Positions 1-12,713 of a DNA stretch of 64,000 nt are shown piece by piece (positions within the stretch are counted from its first letter, which is position 1; every line of letters starts with the position of its first letter). Under the pieces are notes generated by a model that did no database searches, was not told where the DNA came from, and saw only the letters and a list, made by a program, of their open reading frames with translations. Source of the stretch: Onchocerca lupi (taxonomy: Eukaryota > Nematoda > Chromadorea > Rhabditida > Onchocercidae); contig JAOVVO010000045.1 in NCBI GenBank assembly GCA_028564675.1, positions 124,001 to 188,000 of the forward strand, written 5' to 3'. The position numbers and the translations under genes are program-made.

Positions 1-1
1 T

Positions 2-1756
2 CTGCAGGATTTGCAAGACTTCTTAAGAGAAGAAGTGCTACCTCACATATCCTCTCTTGCAAATTTAAATGTAAGTCATATTATTGCCAAGAATTCTGTT
101 CAAAAAAGAATACCAGATTTGACTTCTGGAATCTAAGCATCTCCTTAAATATATATATATATATATTTTTTTTGAAATTGCTATTTACAGTAGAAAGTAC
201 AACTGGTAAAAAATGCCTCTAGAATAATTCCATATTTTTAACCTTTGATTAAGCTATTTTTCTTGAATGCTCAATAATCAATTGTTTAATTTGGATGTTA
301 GTCTAGGAATATATTTTTCATCTTTTCTTCAGGAAGAAGAACCGATGCTACAGGACTATTATCTATGTATGGCTACACGAAAAATTTTTTTTTTGCTCGA
401 TACAATGCAACAAAAAAAAATTCGCATTATTGATATTGTAGCTAGTCGATTACTGGAGGAGTTTGAAACTCTAAATGAATCATCATACGGTAGTACTGGT
501 GATGATGATGAGTCTGCAAGAATTGAACACGGAACATCTCAAACTAGTGATACATTGAACTGGTTTGTTAATTTGTATATATCACATCATCATCAGTTTA
601 TGACTTATATATACGGGTAACTGTTTCAATATTATTATAATATATTATTATTATGGGTTCTACAGTCGGCTAATCCAGCATTGTTATGTTTTCAAAAAAA
701 ACAAAAGATACTTAAGCCAATTTAACTCATCTACATTAACGAATTCCGATCGAAAGCGTAATGCCAAGAATATAAATGAACTTTTTATGTTATATCCTTT
801 TTTTCAGTTTTCTTATAATTGCAGGTTTTCGAAACGAAACTGTTTGAGAATAAAAGATCTGTACGAACAACTTGATACGGATGGCAATGGACTATTGAGC
901 TTTTCAGAAATGACTGATTTTCAGCGTGTCACGAACTCTTTCATGCAGAGGTTTTTCAACTTCATTTTTCATATTTTTCTCGTCTAAAACTATACTCAAC
1001 ACTTCATTTCTGGATGCTATCTCTTGGAATCTAACTTCAATTTTCTAATCTTTTCGAAATGAACTTCCTGTAATTTTTTAGAGTTTTCGAAGTTCAGCAA
1101 ACTTATGATAATGATGAACTTGATTTGAGAGGATTTTGTGACCTTTTATTTGCAATGGAGCATAAGTCGGTAATTTTATCATATATTTAAAATTTCAAGT
1201 TAACAGTTTTTGATATTTTAATATGCATTTTTCATGATATTATAGGAAAGGCAAATGTGCTGCTATTTTTTCTTGATTTACTTTAATGCAGTTTGTTTAA
1301 TTTTCCCTTTGAAATGAAAAATTTAGGATCCTTCTTCATTGAGTTATTACTTTCGAGTGTTAGACGTTAATGGTGATAACTTATTAACTGCTTCGGATAT
1401 GAATTTCTTTTATCGTGATCTTGCCAGAATGCTAGAAGATTGTTTCTCGGATGATAGTTCTCAAAAAGCGCCTTCATTCGAGGATGTCAAGAATGAAATA
1501 TTCGATATGTGCCATTCAAAAAATCCTGAGGGGTACGTGTAAAGAAGTATTCTCGTTTTGATATAATCAGTGATTTAGCAAGATTTGATTTGTTCAAACT
1601 CATTATTTGCTTGAAGTGATATATTTTCTCAGTTTCAGGATAACATTAAAAGAGCTGATTTCATCAGGCAAAGGTGGGACAGTGGTGGGTATGTTAACCG
1701 ATCTTGATGCTTTTCTTGAATATGAAAATCGTGAAGATGTTATCTATCAAGAATAA
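2..1756 (+). CDS. PPP2R3C: PP2A regulatory subunit B'' gamma-like protein (PPP2R3C type), 3' part
   Basis: Six exons are visible: 2-70, 333-562, 825-950, 1082-1169, 1327-1532 and 1639-1756 (stop TAA). They join in frame to 278 residues, and the 5' part lies outside the window. The second exon has the motif YYLCMATRKIFFLLD, matching the human PPP2R3C block YVCTAVRKFFFFLD. The third has a canonical EF-hand loop (DTDGNGLLSFSE). The fifth has a second, weaker loop (DVNGDNLLTASD) and the family phrase DVKNEIFDM. The C-terminus TVVGMLTDLDAFLEYENRE matches the human end. The family is known to bind PP2A and PP5 and to direct phosphatase activity, in the nucleus and at centrosomes. Exon 2 is ended at the GTTTGT donor at 563 because this restores the conserved NWFS junction. 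The human protein has about 450 residues, so roughly the last 60% is present. Confidence 0.9.
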
Positions 1757-2811
1757 GCATATTCTGCATATTTTCTGTCTAACTAAAAATTTTCTTGTAC
1801 TTTTTTATTGAGAATGAAAATAATGTATGGACTAAAACATGAAATATGAATTTTTATTTCGAAGATCGATATAAAATATGGTTTGATAATGGAAATGTCC
1901 TTTTTATGCGTTAATTACGGATCATCTGTGATTGCAGTTTCTTTTAATAATTCTTTATTGTTATTATAAAATTCAGATATTTATAAAGATGAAGTCTTCC
2001 TGATATATAACTTTCTTGCTTTCTCAGCAAATCTGTTTAGTATATCCATTATACGAAAGTGTATATTAAGAAAACTTGTATTTTTACAGTGAATATTTTT
2101 TTGAGAAATTCTTATAAATTTGATCGCCTGTTCTATAAAATTTTTTAATGGGACAACTATACACAGTCATCTTGAACAAATTGACAACGCTATCTTACAT
2201 GTTCTTTTTATCTTAATTCATTACTTCTTTTGTTTCCGTTTGATATACTATCTGAAATATTTCAATTGATTGCATGTTTCATACCGACCAACTTTGTTTT
2301 GGTTACATTTTTCATATTATCATGATTAAGTTTATTGTTACGTCCATGAACTCATGCTACGGCATAGCTATAATTAAAACTGAATCGATTTTATATATGC
2401 TCCTTATCAGTTAAATATCTCTCCACGTTATTAAAATGTTATTTAAAACGTTATTAAAACATTATTAAAGTAGTTATACATTTGTTGTATTTGTGCATGT
2501 AATTTTCCTTCATTTCGTTCTAATGTATTTTTCATTAATGTAAAATAAAGATTTCATTACTTTGTTCCTTTTTATTTTTTCTGATTTTGTCAGCTTTCGC
2601 ATGCAAATTTATTTTACATAAAGTGTTTCTTCGTAGAAATTTGGTCTCAGTAATTTCCGCAATTCGTGTTTCTATTTAAGAAATGGAAAAAAAGTAGAAG
2701 TTTTAATGCCGATTACGCATTATTAGTTTGGTTTATAAATTATGATTTTTTACATCTATTTTTTATTTTGAATAATGATTTATTACAAAGTTGACTGCTC
2801 TGCTTATTGGC
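1757..2811. other. Intergenic AT-rich spacer between PPP2R3C and RRS1
   Basis: About 1.05 kb without an open frame that looks coding. It should hold the 3' UTR of the upstream gene and the promoter of RRS1. An AATAAA-like motif lies near 2544, and a small run of near-identical TTATTAAAA motifs lies at about 2427-2470. Nothing else was recognised. Confidence 0.6.
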
Positions 2812-2827
2812 TGTGGTTTTTTTCAGA
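2812..2827 (+). promoter_or_regulatory. Probable spliced-leader trans-splice acceptor of RRS1
   Basis: A run of T followed by TTTCAG ends one base before the RRS1 ATG. No upstream donor or coding exon pairs with it, since the ATG is the start codon. In nematodes this arrangement (a 3' splice site directly before ATG) is the usual mark of SL1 trans-splicing. The acceptor motif is read directly; its trans-splicing use is inferred. Confidence 0.6.
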
Positions 2828-5631
2828 ATGGGAGAACAAGAATTTATATTGTTGTCAACAGAAATAAATAAAATTGTGGATCCATTTGTTGATGCGGGTA
2901 ACTTGCTTATCATTGACAATGATCCCTTGTTAGATGAAGATTCAACAAGGTGAGTTTTCTCCTTATTCTATGTTGTTGCTTTATTTTTTCCTTGGCATTC
3001 TCAATTAAATTTATGCTTGGCTACTGTTTCATTATTAGGGCACATTTTAAATTGCGCGTTCGGCGATCCTGTATCTAAATCATTTAAGCATTATAGATCT
3101 TAGTTCCTTTTTATTCAGATTAATAGGATTGAATTTACTTCCATAATTTAATTCTTATAGCAAACCAAGTGAGGAACAGCTATCAGCAAAAGTTCGAGAT
3201 AATGCGCAATTCTTGTTTAATAAGATATGGGAGCTGGAGAGAAAACGAATCGATGAAGCTATCTGTGCAAAAGTGTGTTTTTTATTGTATTACTTATTCA
3301 TAAGTCTTTTATTGACTTGAATTTTACGTGTTTCAAATCTTGTTTAGTAGTTTTGATAGTGCATCACAAGTTTCCCAATGATTTGTAAGATGTTTTGTAA
3401 GTATACTGTCATATTTAATTTCTCTTCTGCAGTTGCCAGCGCCAATATTTCGACTCCCTCGAGAAAAACCTTTACCGAGTGAACGCCAACTGACCAAATG
3501 GGAGCAATATGCACAGCAAAAAGGAATACGGAAGAGGAAGAAAGATCGAAAAGTTTTTGATGAACAAACTCAGGTTGGATCTTAATTAGAAAGGATATTT
3601 TTTTGTAAGGATGTGTTTTGAATGATATCAAAAATTCTTAAAGATCCACTAAAATGAAGTAGAATATTACTGTTTTTTGTCGCCCTTAGTGGAATTATCA
3701 TTTTCCTCAATCCATGATATAATTGCAATTAACGAGAGTTTTGGTTTTTTAAGGAATGGAAAGCAAGGTATGGATATAAAAGGGTTAAAGATGATAGTGC
3801 TAAAGATTGGCTAATCGAAATACCAGATAACAAAGGTAACAGGATTTTTTATTTGAAAATGATCCAACTTATAAAAACTAGTATCTCATTGTTGCAGTCA
3901 TGTTTTGAATAAAAGCGATTTGAATTGTGCTTTGAACTTTTCTCATCATTTCACATCATTTTTCAATGACATGAAAAATTATTAAAGATCCATTGATTTA
4001 ATTTCCATTTTTTTTATTTGAAATGAATAGGATGAAATAGAATATTAAAGAAATTAAATCCCAGAAGAAAAGTATGAAGCATCATCAGATATTAGTCTGA
4101 ACTGGCAAGGAATAGTAATTCAAATTTGAACCATTTTGTAAAAGCTTTCTGTAATGTTTTTGGTTCTTCTTCACTTATACATTCTTATCAAAAGTTTATT
4201 TTCATATCCCATGGTTGATTACTTCGATGAACGACAAAAAGCTAAGAGAGAAAGAGTGGATAAAAATGAAATGCAACGTTTACGCAACATCGCTCGCTTA
4301 AAAGGGCCAAAAATTTCATCTGCAAACGCAACTCCACTTGGTATTGGTGTTGATTTAAATGATCGGAGTAGACATGAGGTTTGATTATTTTGATTGTTTG
4401 CGTGATTCAAATTTATGTTGCATATCAAAAAAGAAATGTTTGGATATGCATATTTTATACGCCTTAATACTTTTTTTTTTTCGAAGTTTTTTAGAACATT
4501 TCTTTCTGTTATGATTTTATGAAAACCGTGGCAATGTTTCCAACAAAATAGAATGTTTCAATATAATATTTGCACAGTTCTGTCTAATAACAAATGAATA
4601 ACTGGATTTAGACTGATATATCTAACTGGAAGACTAAATCGAAAATGTGAAATGATTCGACGAACAAATTATATCATTTTTTATCAAATGAAATTATGAT
4701 TAAGTTATTACTGATTTTGCATTAGATTTTAGAAAAAAACTGATTTAAATAAGACACTTTTTTCCCTTTTTTTAGTTAGTAAACCAAATAAATCGAGCGC
4801 GATATTCTACTGCATCTCATGGCGCATTTCAACCGGCAATTAAGAATGAAAAGAAATTGCTGAAGACGGGTAAACATCACAAGGTAACTTTTTTGTGACA
4901 TGATTTTATGTTTTCAATGAAAAAAAAGAAAATGAAGTGAACCTTCAAATGTTCCACTTCGAAGACTCGAAAAAAAAAATTTCGGAAAAAGAAATTACTT
5001 TTTTGTATGAAAAACTAAAAGTGACACACTGTTTATGAACAATTATTTTGCAGTATGAACCTAACGAGGTAGATATTTCTGGTGAGAAAAAGAAGCAGTT
5101 AGAAATTCTGGATAGATTGTCTTCCAAAAAAAATGTTTTAAACGAAACGCGTTTGGCAGCAAGTCAACAAAGCAATCAACAACAGTAAGTAGTGATTTAA
5201 AGATTTTTAGAAATGATTGACAGTCTAAAACCGCTTCAGCTTTGGGGTCTTTTGCAAATCTTGGTTATTGGATCTTCGGTCATTTAATATAGTATAAATC
5301 GTCTATTGGTGATAGTACGGCGGCTTTTTCTTATTCGGGACTCATTAAAATGACTTTTGGTGTTAGTCCTGTAAATATTTCTTGTAATCCATCTCTGCCT
5401 GATTTTGAAGTTCTTTTTTACATAGCTCAAAATGTTATATATTTTAATTGCGTGTGTTTAAGACATGCGAACAAAAATCAAAGTAAGGGGCCGAAACGAT
5501 TGAAATCGGCTATTCATCGGCAGCAACATTTCCAAAACAAGCTGAAGAAAATGAAAAAAACACGCGGAAACAGCATGAAAATGGGGAAGCAAAAGAAAAG
5601 TCGAGGTGGAGGAGGATTTCGCTCTTCGTGA
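2828..5631 (+). CDS. RRS1: Ribosome biogenesis regulatory protein RRS1 homolog
   Basis: Eight exons (2828-2949, 3161-3272, 3433-3573, 3754-3835, 4206-4378, 4776-4883, 5054-5184, 5463-5631) give 345 residues; human RRS1 has 365. RRS1 is a nucleolar factor that works with RPF2 to bring the 5S RNP into the large-subunit precursor. Diagnostic blocks are DNAQFLFNKIWELERKR, LPREKPLPSERQLTKWE, EWKARYGYKRVKDD, DWLIEIPDN, KAKRERVDKNEMQRLRNIAR and ISGEKKKQLEILDRLSSKK, all collinear with the human protein. The tail is rich in Lys, Arg and Gly, as in the family. Exon 5 poses a problem: the frame and the conserved DP dipeptide require it to start at 4206, directly after TTTTCAT, not TTTTCAG. All other junctions are GT-AG. 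The start at 2828 follows a trans-splice-like acceptor. Confidence 0.92.
4201..4206 (+). promoter_or_regulatory. Non-canonical 3' splice site (AT in place of AG) of RRS1 intron 4
   Basis: The intron begins with GTAACA at 3836 and must end at 4205 to keep the frame and encode Asp-Pro at the junction. The bases before the exon are TTTTCAT, one substitution from the nematode consensus TTTTCAG. No AG nearby gives an open frame. This could be a real GT-AT intron, a mutation tolerated by a neighbouring site, or a sequencing or assembly error. Confidence 0.55.
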
Positions 5632-5733
5632 TTTTTTTTTTTTCTTTACCTTTACTACTTCTTGTTGTTTTCTGCAAATGAAGGGAAGAAAAAACATTTT
5701 ATTTTATTTCTGTTATGTTGTGTTTTGTTCCGA

Positions 5734-5739
5734 AATAAA
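5734..5739 (+). terminator. Polyadenylation signal of RRS1
   Basis: AATAAA lies about 100 bases after the RRS1 stop codon, a normal distance for a nematode 3' UTR, and is followed by AT-rich sequence. Confidence 0.6.
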
Positions 5740-6030
5740 ATGAATATTTATGATAATTTAAACTCATTAATACTAGTTAATTTACAACTTTATCTGTTTC
5801 TGGCAGCATGAAATTTGTAGTTACAAAAAATGAATAGTTTTCGGTCTCTGATCCATATCGAAAATATATTTACATGAGCATTTGTTGTTTTTAAAATATG
5901 ATATCACATATGCAAGGATTTGACGTGGCAGGTTACCACTCCTCATTTGTACTATGTGTCATCGTGTTTCAAAATATGAGATTGAAAATGACGACATCAT
6001 ATAGAATATTTAAGTACAATGTGTTTTCCA
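5740..6030. other. Intergenic sequence
   Basis: AT-rich sequence between the RRS1 poly(A) signal and the isolated exon at 6031. No motif was recognised beyond general promoter potential. Confidence 0.4.
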
Positions 6031-6117
6031 ATGGCAGCGCTGGTAACAGAGGTATTTGCTGGGATAAATCCTAAGACAATTCCATCAAATCCACTGCTAA
6101 TTGAATTATTGAAGATG
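6031..6117 (+). CDS. Isolated first exon, possibly an alternative start of the downstream zinc-finger gene
   Basis: An ATG opens 29 codons beginning MAALVTEVFAGINPK and ending LIELLKM, followed by the strong donor GTGAGT at 6118. Base use is more balanced than the surrounding AT-rich DNA. No continuing exon was found nearby on this strand. The next plus-strand gene is the zinc-finger gene at 27.3 kb. This exon ends in phase 0, the same as that gene's first exon (27316-27363), and both end in an ATG codon before the GT. It would therefore join in frame to the exon at 28127, skipping the 27316 exon, across a 22-kb intron. Belonging to that gene is an inference; an unrelated or dead exon is possible. 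Confidence 0.4.
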
Positions 6118-6251
6118 GTGAGTTTTCAAATTTGTTAAAACAAAAAAAAAACTACCGGAATTTTTAATATGAAGTAGAGAAGTCTGCCAGCGATGATATA
6201 AATGGAAATATAACTTTTGACAAACGAATGATTATTTTGTTTTTTCTATTT

Positions 6252-6287
<36 letters not shown>

Positions 6288-9200
6288 AAAAAATGTCTCG
6301 TTAGTTTTGGTGTTTGGGGGAAGCTTCATTTACTGTCAATTTTTCGCCGCTTTATGAGACAATTTATTTGTTGTCAAGTGATTTCGGTCGGTTTTAGCGG
6401 TCCCTTTTTCTTCCCCTCCTCCTCTTATCCTTTTCTTGCATTATTTATTGGAAAATGGGGAATTTCACTTCCTGGTTGGCTGGCTAGTTGCACCATCGAA
6501 CTTGTCATCGTCCTAAGCTTGCTTCCTTCCCTCTCAACTTTGCTTCCATCTCATAGCTGTACAAATATTCCATTCCATTGGCCAAACATACAGGCCATCG
6601 AATGATGTCCGTTAGCTAATGGCTCTTTCCATTGATGGACATTTCTCTTTCCTTCAATCTAACCGCTTATTCTTTACATTTTCTAATTTTATTCTTGTTT
6701 AAATTTCTCTAAAATTTACACAAAATCTTCCTATAACTCTAGCAATTTCTCTCGCAGCATTTCTCTGTCTTCCTCTCATCGATGAATAATCATCGGTCGG
6801 TCATCGAAAAAGCTTGGACTCGAGCGTGTTTGCTGCTGCATGCCGTACTTGGCACACACATATCATCATCATCGTCACCCCCAACAACACAACTGGGCTT
6901 ATGTAAGCATCGTTTTGCTTTCTTCCTTCTTTCGGCTGTCGCTATTTAAAATCTGCTCACTTCTAGTCAAACGAAATTTGCAAAATTCTCCCTTCCTTGC
7001 TAAAATTTCAATGATCTAAATAAGTAAACATACAATCGACATACATACAAATACACACACACTTATGTTAGCTAAGTTAAAAGCTTATTGCGTCATTAAC
7101 GGTCAACAAGCTAGTAACTCTTGTCGTCCATTGTCGCTTCACAAAGTACATAGCGATTTCGTCGTGAACGATCAAAGAATTTTCAATTTTTCACAAACTA
7201 CAACTTGGTGAGCTTTGCTTTTGCTAGAATTCGCCGAAAAGTAACTCCAATTTCGAAAAGAATTTGTTTAGAATGAAATATTTTTTAATCATCAAATTTT
7301 AATTAATATGCGACATAGAATTCATCATCTTACTCCCAAATAATTAACAAATATAACAATTAGTCAGTAGTATCATTGCAAAAATTATTATTACTTTAAA
7401 CTTTTTTTTTTCAATGGAATGCTGCATGATCCATCTGATATCAATAAATATTAGCTTTCATTTATTATATAACCGAACTAATTTTTATACATTTTCCAAA
7501 ATTATTGTAAAAAATCAGTAAAAATTATTTTTTCGGATCGTATTTATTCGAAAAGATCAACTTTGAACTAATGTTATATCTATTACTTCTATGAAATATT
7601 GCTAATAAAATGTTAAGTTAATTTGAATCAAATTAATCATTATGTAAAGATTTTATTTAAAATATTCTTTTTAAAATTTAGTACATTTTGGCATAAATAT
7701 TTTTGAAAGATAGTTAAACTATCACGAGCAAAAATTATGCGCTATTTTAATAATTCAACATAACTTCAGCCTTGAAACTGTGCATTGGCTTAAGTTTAAA
7801 TAACTAGACTTAAGCCAGGAACTAATTTCAGGACTTTTTTCTCTTTTTTTTTTTTTTTGTTAGGATGAAATTTTCTGAACACTTCACATCTCAAGTAGAT
7901 TAAAAACTGGCAAATATCCAGTGGATTAAAAATTGGCTTATATTACGGTAGTAGTAGTCATCAATAGGTTGAAGAAAGAACATTCATAGGATAAAAAGAT
8001 CAGAAGAAGTAAACTCTGTGACAACGGTCAAATTAAGTATTTTTTTTTCCGGAAAAGATTTTTGACGATCGATTTCAGTTTCTCGAACTGTTCATTGTGG
8101 TCGATGGACTGATTATTTCTTATCAAAACAATCTTTTCTTTTTTTTTCTGGAAATGATTTTTGAGCTATGCTAACAAGTTCAATTTCTACTTCTAAAAAT
8201 CGTCATGTTTTGATGCTAAAGTTTAATTAGAGGAAATAGCATGTGAAGAAGATTGGATGACAGCAAGTAAAGGTCGTCGAAAGGCTGGAAAGCAAAGGTG
8301 TACAGAGATTGATTTCGAGAGTACATGATAGTATGGCACGAAGGTATTGATCTGGGTATAAACTGCTAGCTAGATATTTTAAGAAGAGTAGAAGTGAGAG
8401 AATAATCAGAAGTGTTTCTCAGAAGCTTCTCGACTGGATGGATATCCCCTTCAATGCGATGACTATTTTTGGAATTTCGTTAATTATCTAGGCTTATTAT
8501 CTAGGTTTCTAGCTATTCCAATTTATCACAGTGATAAAAATTCCAAAAAAAAATTTTTTTTTTTTTGGAGAAAAAATGAAGTTTTAATTATGCAATTTCA
8601 CATTAAGCATATGTGTCTCGAATGTTATTAGTCGTTGTAGACATTATGAATTGATACAGCTTAAGTAGTATTATTAATTTCTTTCCTCTGTTGACGAATT
8701 GAAAGATTATAAAAGTTTTAAACTGTTATTTTCAAAAAAAAGGAACTTTTGGCATATAAAACGACCAACAAGGAAATAAATTTTGAAACGATTTCGTTAT
8801 TGGTTGCAGCAAATTAGCAGCGTAACGCTCATTTTTTATTTCTTTTTTTTTTTTTTTTTTTTTCTTGTGTAACAAGTGCTTCTTTTTTGTTACAATATGG
8901 TATATTTACCAACGATTTTTGCAAGTGAAATATATCAATCATTTCCTTTTTCTTCTTTTTTTTTTGTTGAAAATTTTCTATAAGAGAAATAAAAGTTATA
9001 GAATGCGCGTTAAAGGTGTGTGATATTCGTTGACTTAAAGGTTAGTAGTACTTTGATAGCTTCAATTAATTAGTTCATTAAATGCTTTTATGAAAAAAAG
9101 TCTGTTGAAAATCCGATAGTATCAGTTAAGTGTGCATCAAAACTAATTTGATGTACACTTCTCTTTAGCTAATAGCAAATCATTTTACCGTAGTAAATTA

Positions 9201-10060
9201 TCTTTGTCACACTTTGTTGAATTTTCAATAATTTAGATTTTCCGATATTATTTCAAAATTGTAAATCTTATAGTCAAGCTGTTAGATAAAATTTCAATTT
9301 CAGATTGGCCTAGTAAGTGAAATCATAAGAAGAAAATTTGAGGAAATTTATAAATTTTATAATTTACTTAAAAATTTTTGAAAAATGTTACCTAATAAAA
9401 TACTACAAATCGATTCATCCATTTTCCTAATCAATATTCTATCCAGTTTGATAAATATTTAAAGTCTTTTCAAGCATGAAATTAGAATGCATAGCAGATT
9501 GGAGATAAGATAATTCTTCTTGATGCTTTGGTGAATTCCAATCATCAACTCACTTGATGATTCGAAAATTAAACGCAAAGCATTGTTGATTTGGACAAAA
9601 TTTGAATACCAAGATGAATTCAAGGATGAAATGAATTTAAATATCTTACATCGTCAGATTTAAGGACAAGGAAATTGCTAAAGCATTTTTAAAGAAGCCG
9701 AAAAGGAAAAGTTTGAATAGGAAATAATTTGTAAAAAAAAAATCTTAGCTTATTAAGTAGTTGATTGCGTCATCCATTTTTATTCTAAGTGAGAGGAAAA
9801 AAAAGATTTTTTTTTGAATATTTTCATCAAAATTTTCACTTTTTTTTCTTCCATCAAATTCAGCTTAAACATTAATTCTTCCTTTTTCCTATTTCTTATT
9901 TCTCATCTCTTCCTTTTTCTCTTTTTTTTTTCTTTTCAAATTAGGAAATGTTTAAATATTTAACAAAGTAATATTATATTTATTCATTTTTAAATATTGT
10001 AATATATAAAATAAAAGACAAGAAGGATGCTTTTTGCCTTTTGCCCATCATTCAGGCAGT
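6118..10060. other. Long non-coding stretch (spacer or large first intron)
   Basis: No convincing gene. A poly(A) run lies at about 6258-6285 and several poly(T) runs follow, including one near 8845-8863. The part at about 6350-6950 is clearly less AT-rich than its surroundings and has a CCAAT-type motif (ATTGGCCAAAC, near 6577), so it may hold promoter or enhancer sequence. A purine-rich stretch at about 8225-8325 is open for some 30 codons but has no family match and was left unannotated. Confidence 0.45.
9128..9160. repeat. Short foldback
   Basis: Two 14-base arms (AAGTGTGCATCAAA and TTTGATGTACACTT) with one mismatch flank a 5-base loop. It could be a small hairpin in a transcript. It is short and in AT-rich DNA, so chance cannot be excluded. 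Confidence 0.5.
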
Positions 10061-10069
10061 GACTCATTC

Positions 10070-10230
10070 TATCCATTTACCCGTTCATTCGGGTATTCTA
10101 CCCATCCATTCATCCATCTGTTCAGACAGAAACAACTTCTATCCACCTATCCATCCATTCGGGCATTTTACCCACCCATTCATCTATCCATTCGGGCATT
10201 TTACCCACCCATTCATCTATCCATCCATTC
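10070..10230. repeat. CCATTC-rich minisatellite, 33-bp unit
   Basis: Two exact 33-bp copies occupy 10155-10187 and 10188-10220; each begins CCATTCGGGCATTTTACCC. Diverged copies extend upstream to about 10070, where similar CCATTCATCCATC phrases recur. The open frames across it are repetitive His/Pro/Phe/Ile frames made by the repeat and are not treated as genes. Confidence 0.8.
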
Positions 10231-10475
10231 CTGTTAGTCTCATTTTTTCGTCGTCTCCTTTGCTCCTTCACAATTTGTCAATGAAGCAAAAACACTGGAG
10301 AGGAAGGAAGGAAGAAAAAAAGAAAGACCGAAAATTGCCAAGAAATTCGAAGCTTTTTACTTCCTTGCTGAAATGTTACAAGAAAATGAGAGCACAGCTT
10401 GCCTGCTATAAATATATTTGCTAGTAGTACTCATTAGAAACACAAACTAATCCATTCCTTTCATTTTTCCCTTCT

Positions 10476-10516
10476 CATCTCCCTCTCCCTCTCCCTCTCT
10501 CTCCCTCTCTCTCTTA
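10476..10516. repeat. CT-rich simple repeat
   Basis: A pyrimidine tract of CTCCCT and CTCTCT units. No further function was recognised. Confidence 0.8.
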
Positions 10517-12480
10517 TTTCCTTATTTTAATTAAATTAAAAAGAAAAAAAATACGATATTGTGTATAACTTAGATTTGTTCGATCCATTTATTTCTCATA
10601 CGGTTAATTATTATCATTTGAATTACAGTTAATTATCATCGTTTGGATTGCAATTAATTTGTCATCATTTATTTATTATAAACAAAATAATGACTACTAT
10701 ATGTATATTTCAACAATAAGAATACAAAGTACTGAAGCAAAAATTTACAGAAATAGGAAAAATTCGGTGCAACAATAAGAAGATTAAATTTTGAAATGAT
10801 AAAATCAACGAGATTTATTGAACTTCGTTTTCACTTCTATTTTAACGCTAATACAAATTATCATCAAACGTTTCTTACATTTTGCGACATTTTCTTTGCT
10901 TCATTTTAATTTCCATTTCTATCTGAATCAACATTCAACGTGGCATACTTTGCTTATTAAAACGTTTTTCTTTTAATTTCAATTTACGTTTAATATTTCG
11001 CATACTTTAGTTGTTGTTTTTCGGCATTAATTTGTCGTGAAAATAGAAAAAATTTAGGGAAGATTTTTTGGAAATTGAAGCATTCGCGGAGCAGGTATAT
11101 TTGTTGTGTAACAAAACCTTTGTTATAATGTAGTTTATTGCCGCAGCTCTATTACAATACAATTTATGGACGAATATTGAAAATACACGATATAGCTAAT
11201 CCTTCCTTTGTATTGAAATATGCTAAAGATAGAAAGAATCCGTATTTTATCCATATACAATCTTATCATAATCCTGTGATATGATATTTTCAATCAGTGC
11301 TTCTTCTGAATTAACTTTTAATTGGCGCTACTTCTGAATTGAGTATGAAAAAAGAAATGGTGCTCTTTTCGTTTATTTCTCATTCAAAATCTACAAAAAG
11401 TAAAAAGGATGAAGATGATAATATTTAAGCAAGAATAAATTGCTAAAGATCTTTGATGATGCATTATAATTCAGGAATTCAGACATCAAACTTCCTCTTT
11501 CATAAATTCTTCATTCCAAATCTATCATTTGCACGTCAGAATAAATATCATATCTGGAATATCTGATTAAAATAATCATTGCTAGCAATGAATGAGTATT
11601 AAAATACCATTCCATTTGAATATTTCATTCAAAATTACATTATTCTTTTCACATATACTTTTTTCTTTTTTTTTTCAATCAATTCTCATAAATGCTTCCC
11701 GCAAAAAATTCTCCCATGCATCATCATTCTCAATCAAAAGAAAAGATGCATGAGTTTAAATCTCTAATTCTAAAAATTCTTTCTCGATCCGAACAAAAGA
11801 GCTGCCAATTTATATCCCGCAAGTGATTATACTAATAATTGCTCGATATTGCAGCAATGGCATGTTATCATTTTCATAGCTATTATCAAACTTCTCCTCA
11901 TCTGAAAAATGCCGACTTCTATTTCTAAATATTTGTCGAGATCAAAGTTCACAATTTTATAAAATTTCTTCATAAAATGGGAAAAGAAGATAAGGTTTGT
12001 TTCTTTTCCTGTCATACTATCTCTTTAATCATTGGGAAAAAAACCAAATACAAATTTCAAGTACAAATGTCCTTTTATAGTGTATTTTCTGCATACTTAT
12101 CATTCCGTTTTTTCTTTTTTTCTTTTTTTTTTTTAAATAAGAAAAATAAATAAAAAAATTGATGTTTGTGTGCCATTAGACTTGAATAGCCTGTCTATTA
12201 AGTTTGACAAATAGCTATGAATTTAACAGATTTTTTTTTCGGTCATTTAGTTAGAATATTTTAGTCTGGACCGGACGTAGCACTGATTTTTCACGTGAAA
12301 GAAATACTAGTTGAAAAAATAATGCTTGATTGGCTTCCGACGAAACTTCCGCTACCAATATTTGAAGAATATATTTTTTTGATGACTGATAGTAGAGTGA
12401 TAAAAAATCTTTTTTTAAAGCTAAATTTTATTACTATTTTAGAAAATTAACATGGAAAAAAACTGAAAAAATCTTTTTTT
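10517..12480. other. AT-rich non-coding stretch
   Basis: About 2 kb without a coding-like frame or recognised element on either strand. Several homopolymer runs are present. Confidence 0.5.
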
Positions 12481-12555
12481 AAAAAAAATTGATTATTTAA
12501 TATAATCAATTAATAATTGCAATTAACTGATTATATTAAACAATCAATTTTTTTT
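12481..12555. repeat. 28-bp inverted repeat with 19-base loop
   Basis: The left arm is 12481-12508 and the right arm 12528-12555. They are reverse complements with one difference, A at position 15 of the left arm facing C in the right arm. In a minus-strand transcript this difference would be a G-U pair, so the stem would be unbroken. The ends run into A and T tracts. It could be a small foldback element or a decayed transposon. Confidence 0.7.
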
Positions 12556-12711
12556 TTTTTTTTTTTTTTGCACAATAAAAATTATTCTTCATAATCACAT
12601 CCCTCCTTCATTTCGAAAATTCATTCTAGAAAAATTTATTTTTTTATTTCTTTATTTTCACTTTTTTTTTTTATAAATTTTTTTTCTTGCAAGCAAAATA
12701 CAATTTGAAAT

Positions 12712-12713
<2 letters not shown>

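Noticed and set aside
6228..6605. 125-codon frame starting in front of a poly(A) run
   Set aside because: The first part is a Lys run from poly(A), and the rest resembles no protein. It is probably promoter or intron sequence.
8225..8325. Purine-rich stretch open for about 30 codons (with TASKGRRKAGKQR)
   Set aside because: It looked like a retroelement remnant, but there is no second conserved block and no exon signals.
10034..10424. Overlapping frames rich in His, Pro, Phe and Ile
   Set aside because: They follow the 33-bp minisatellite; the same repeat is open in more than one frame.
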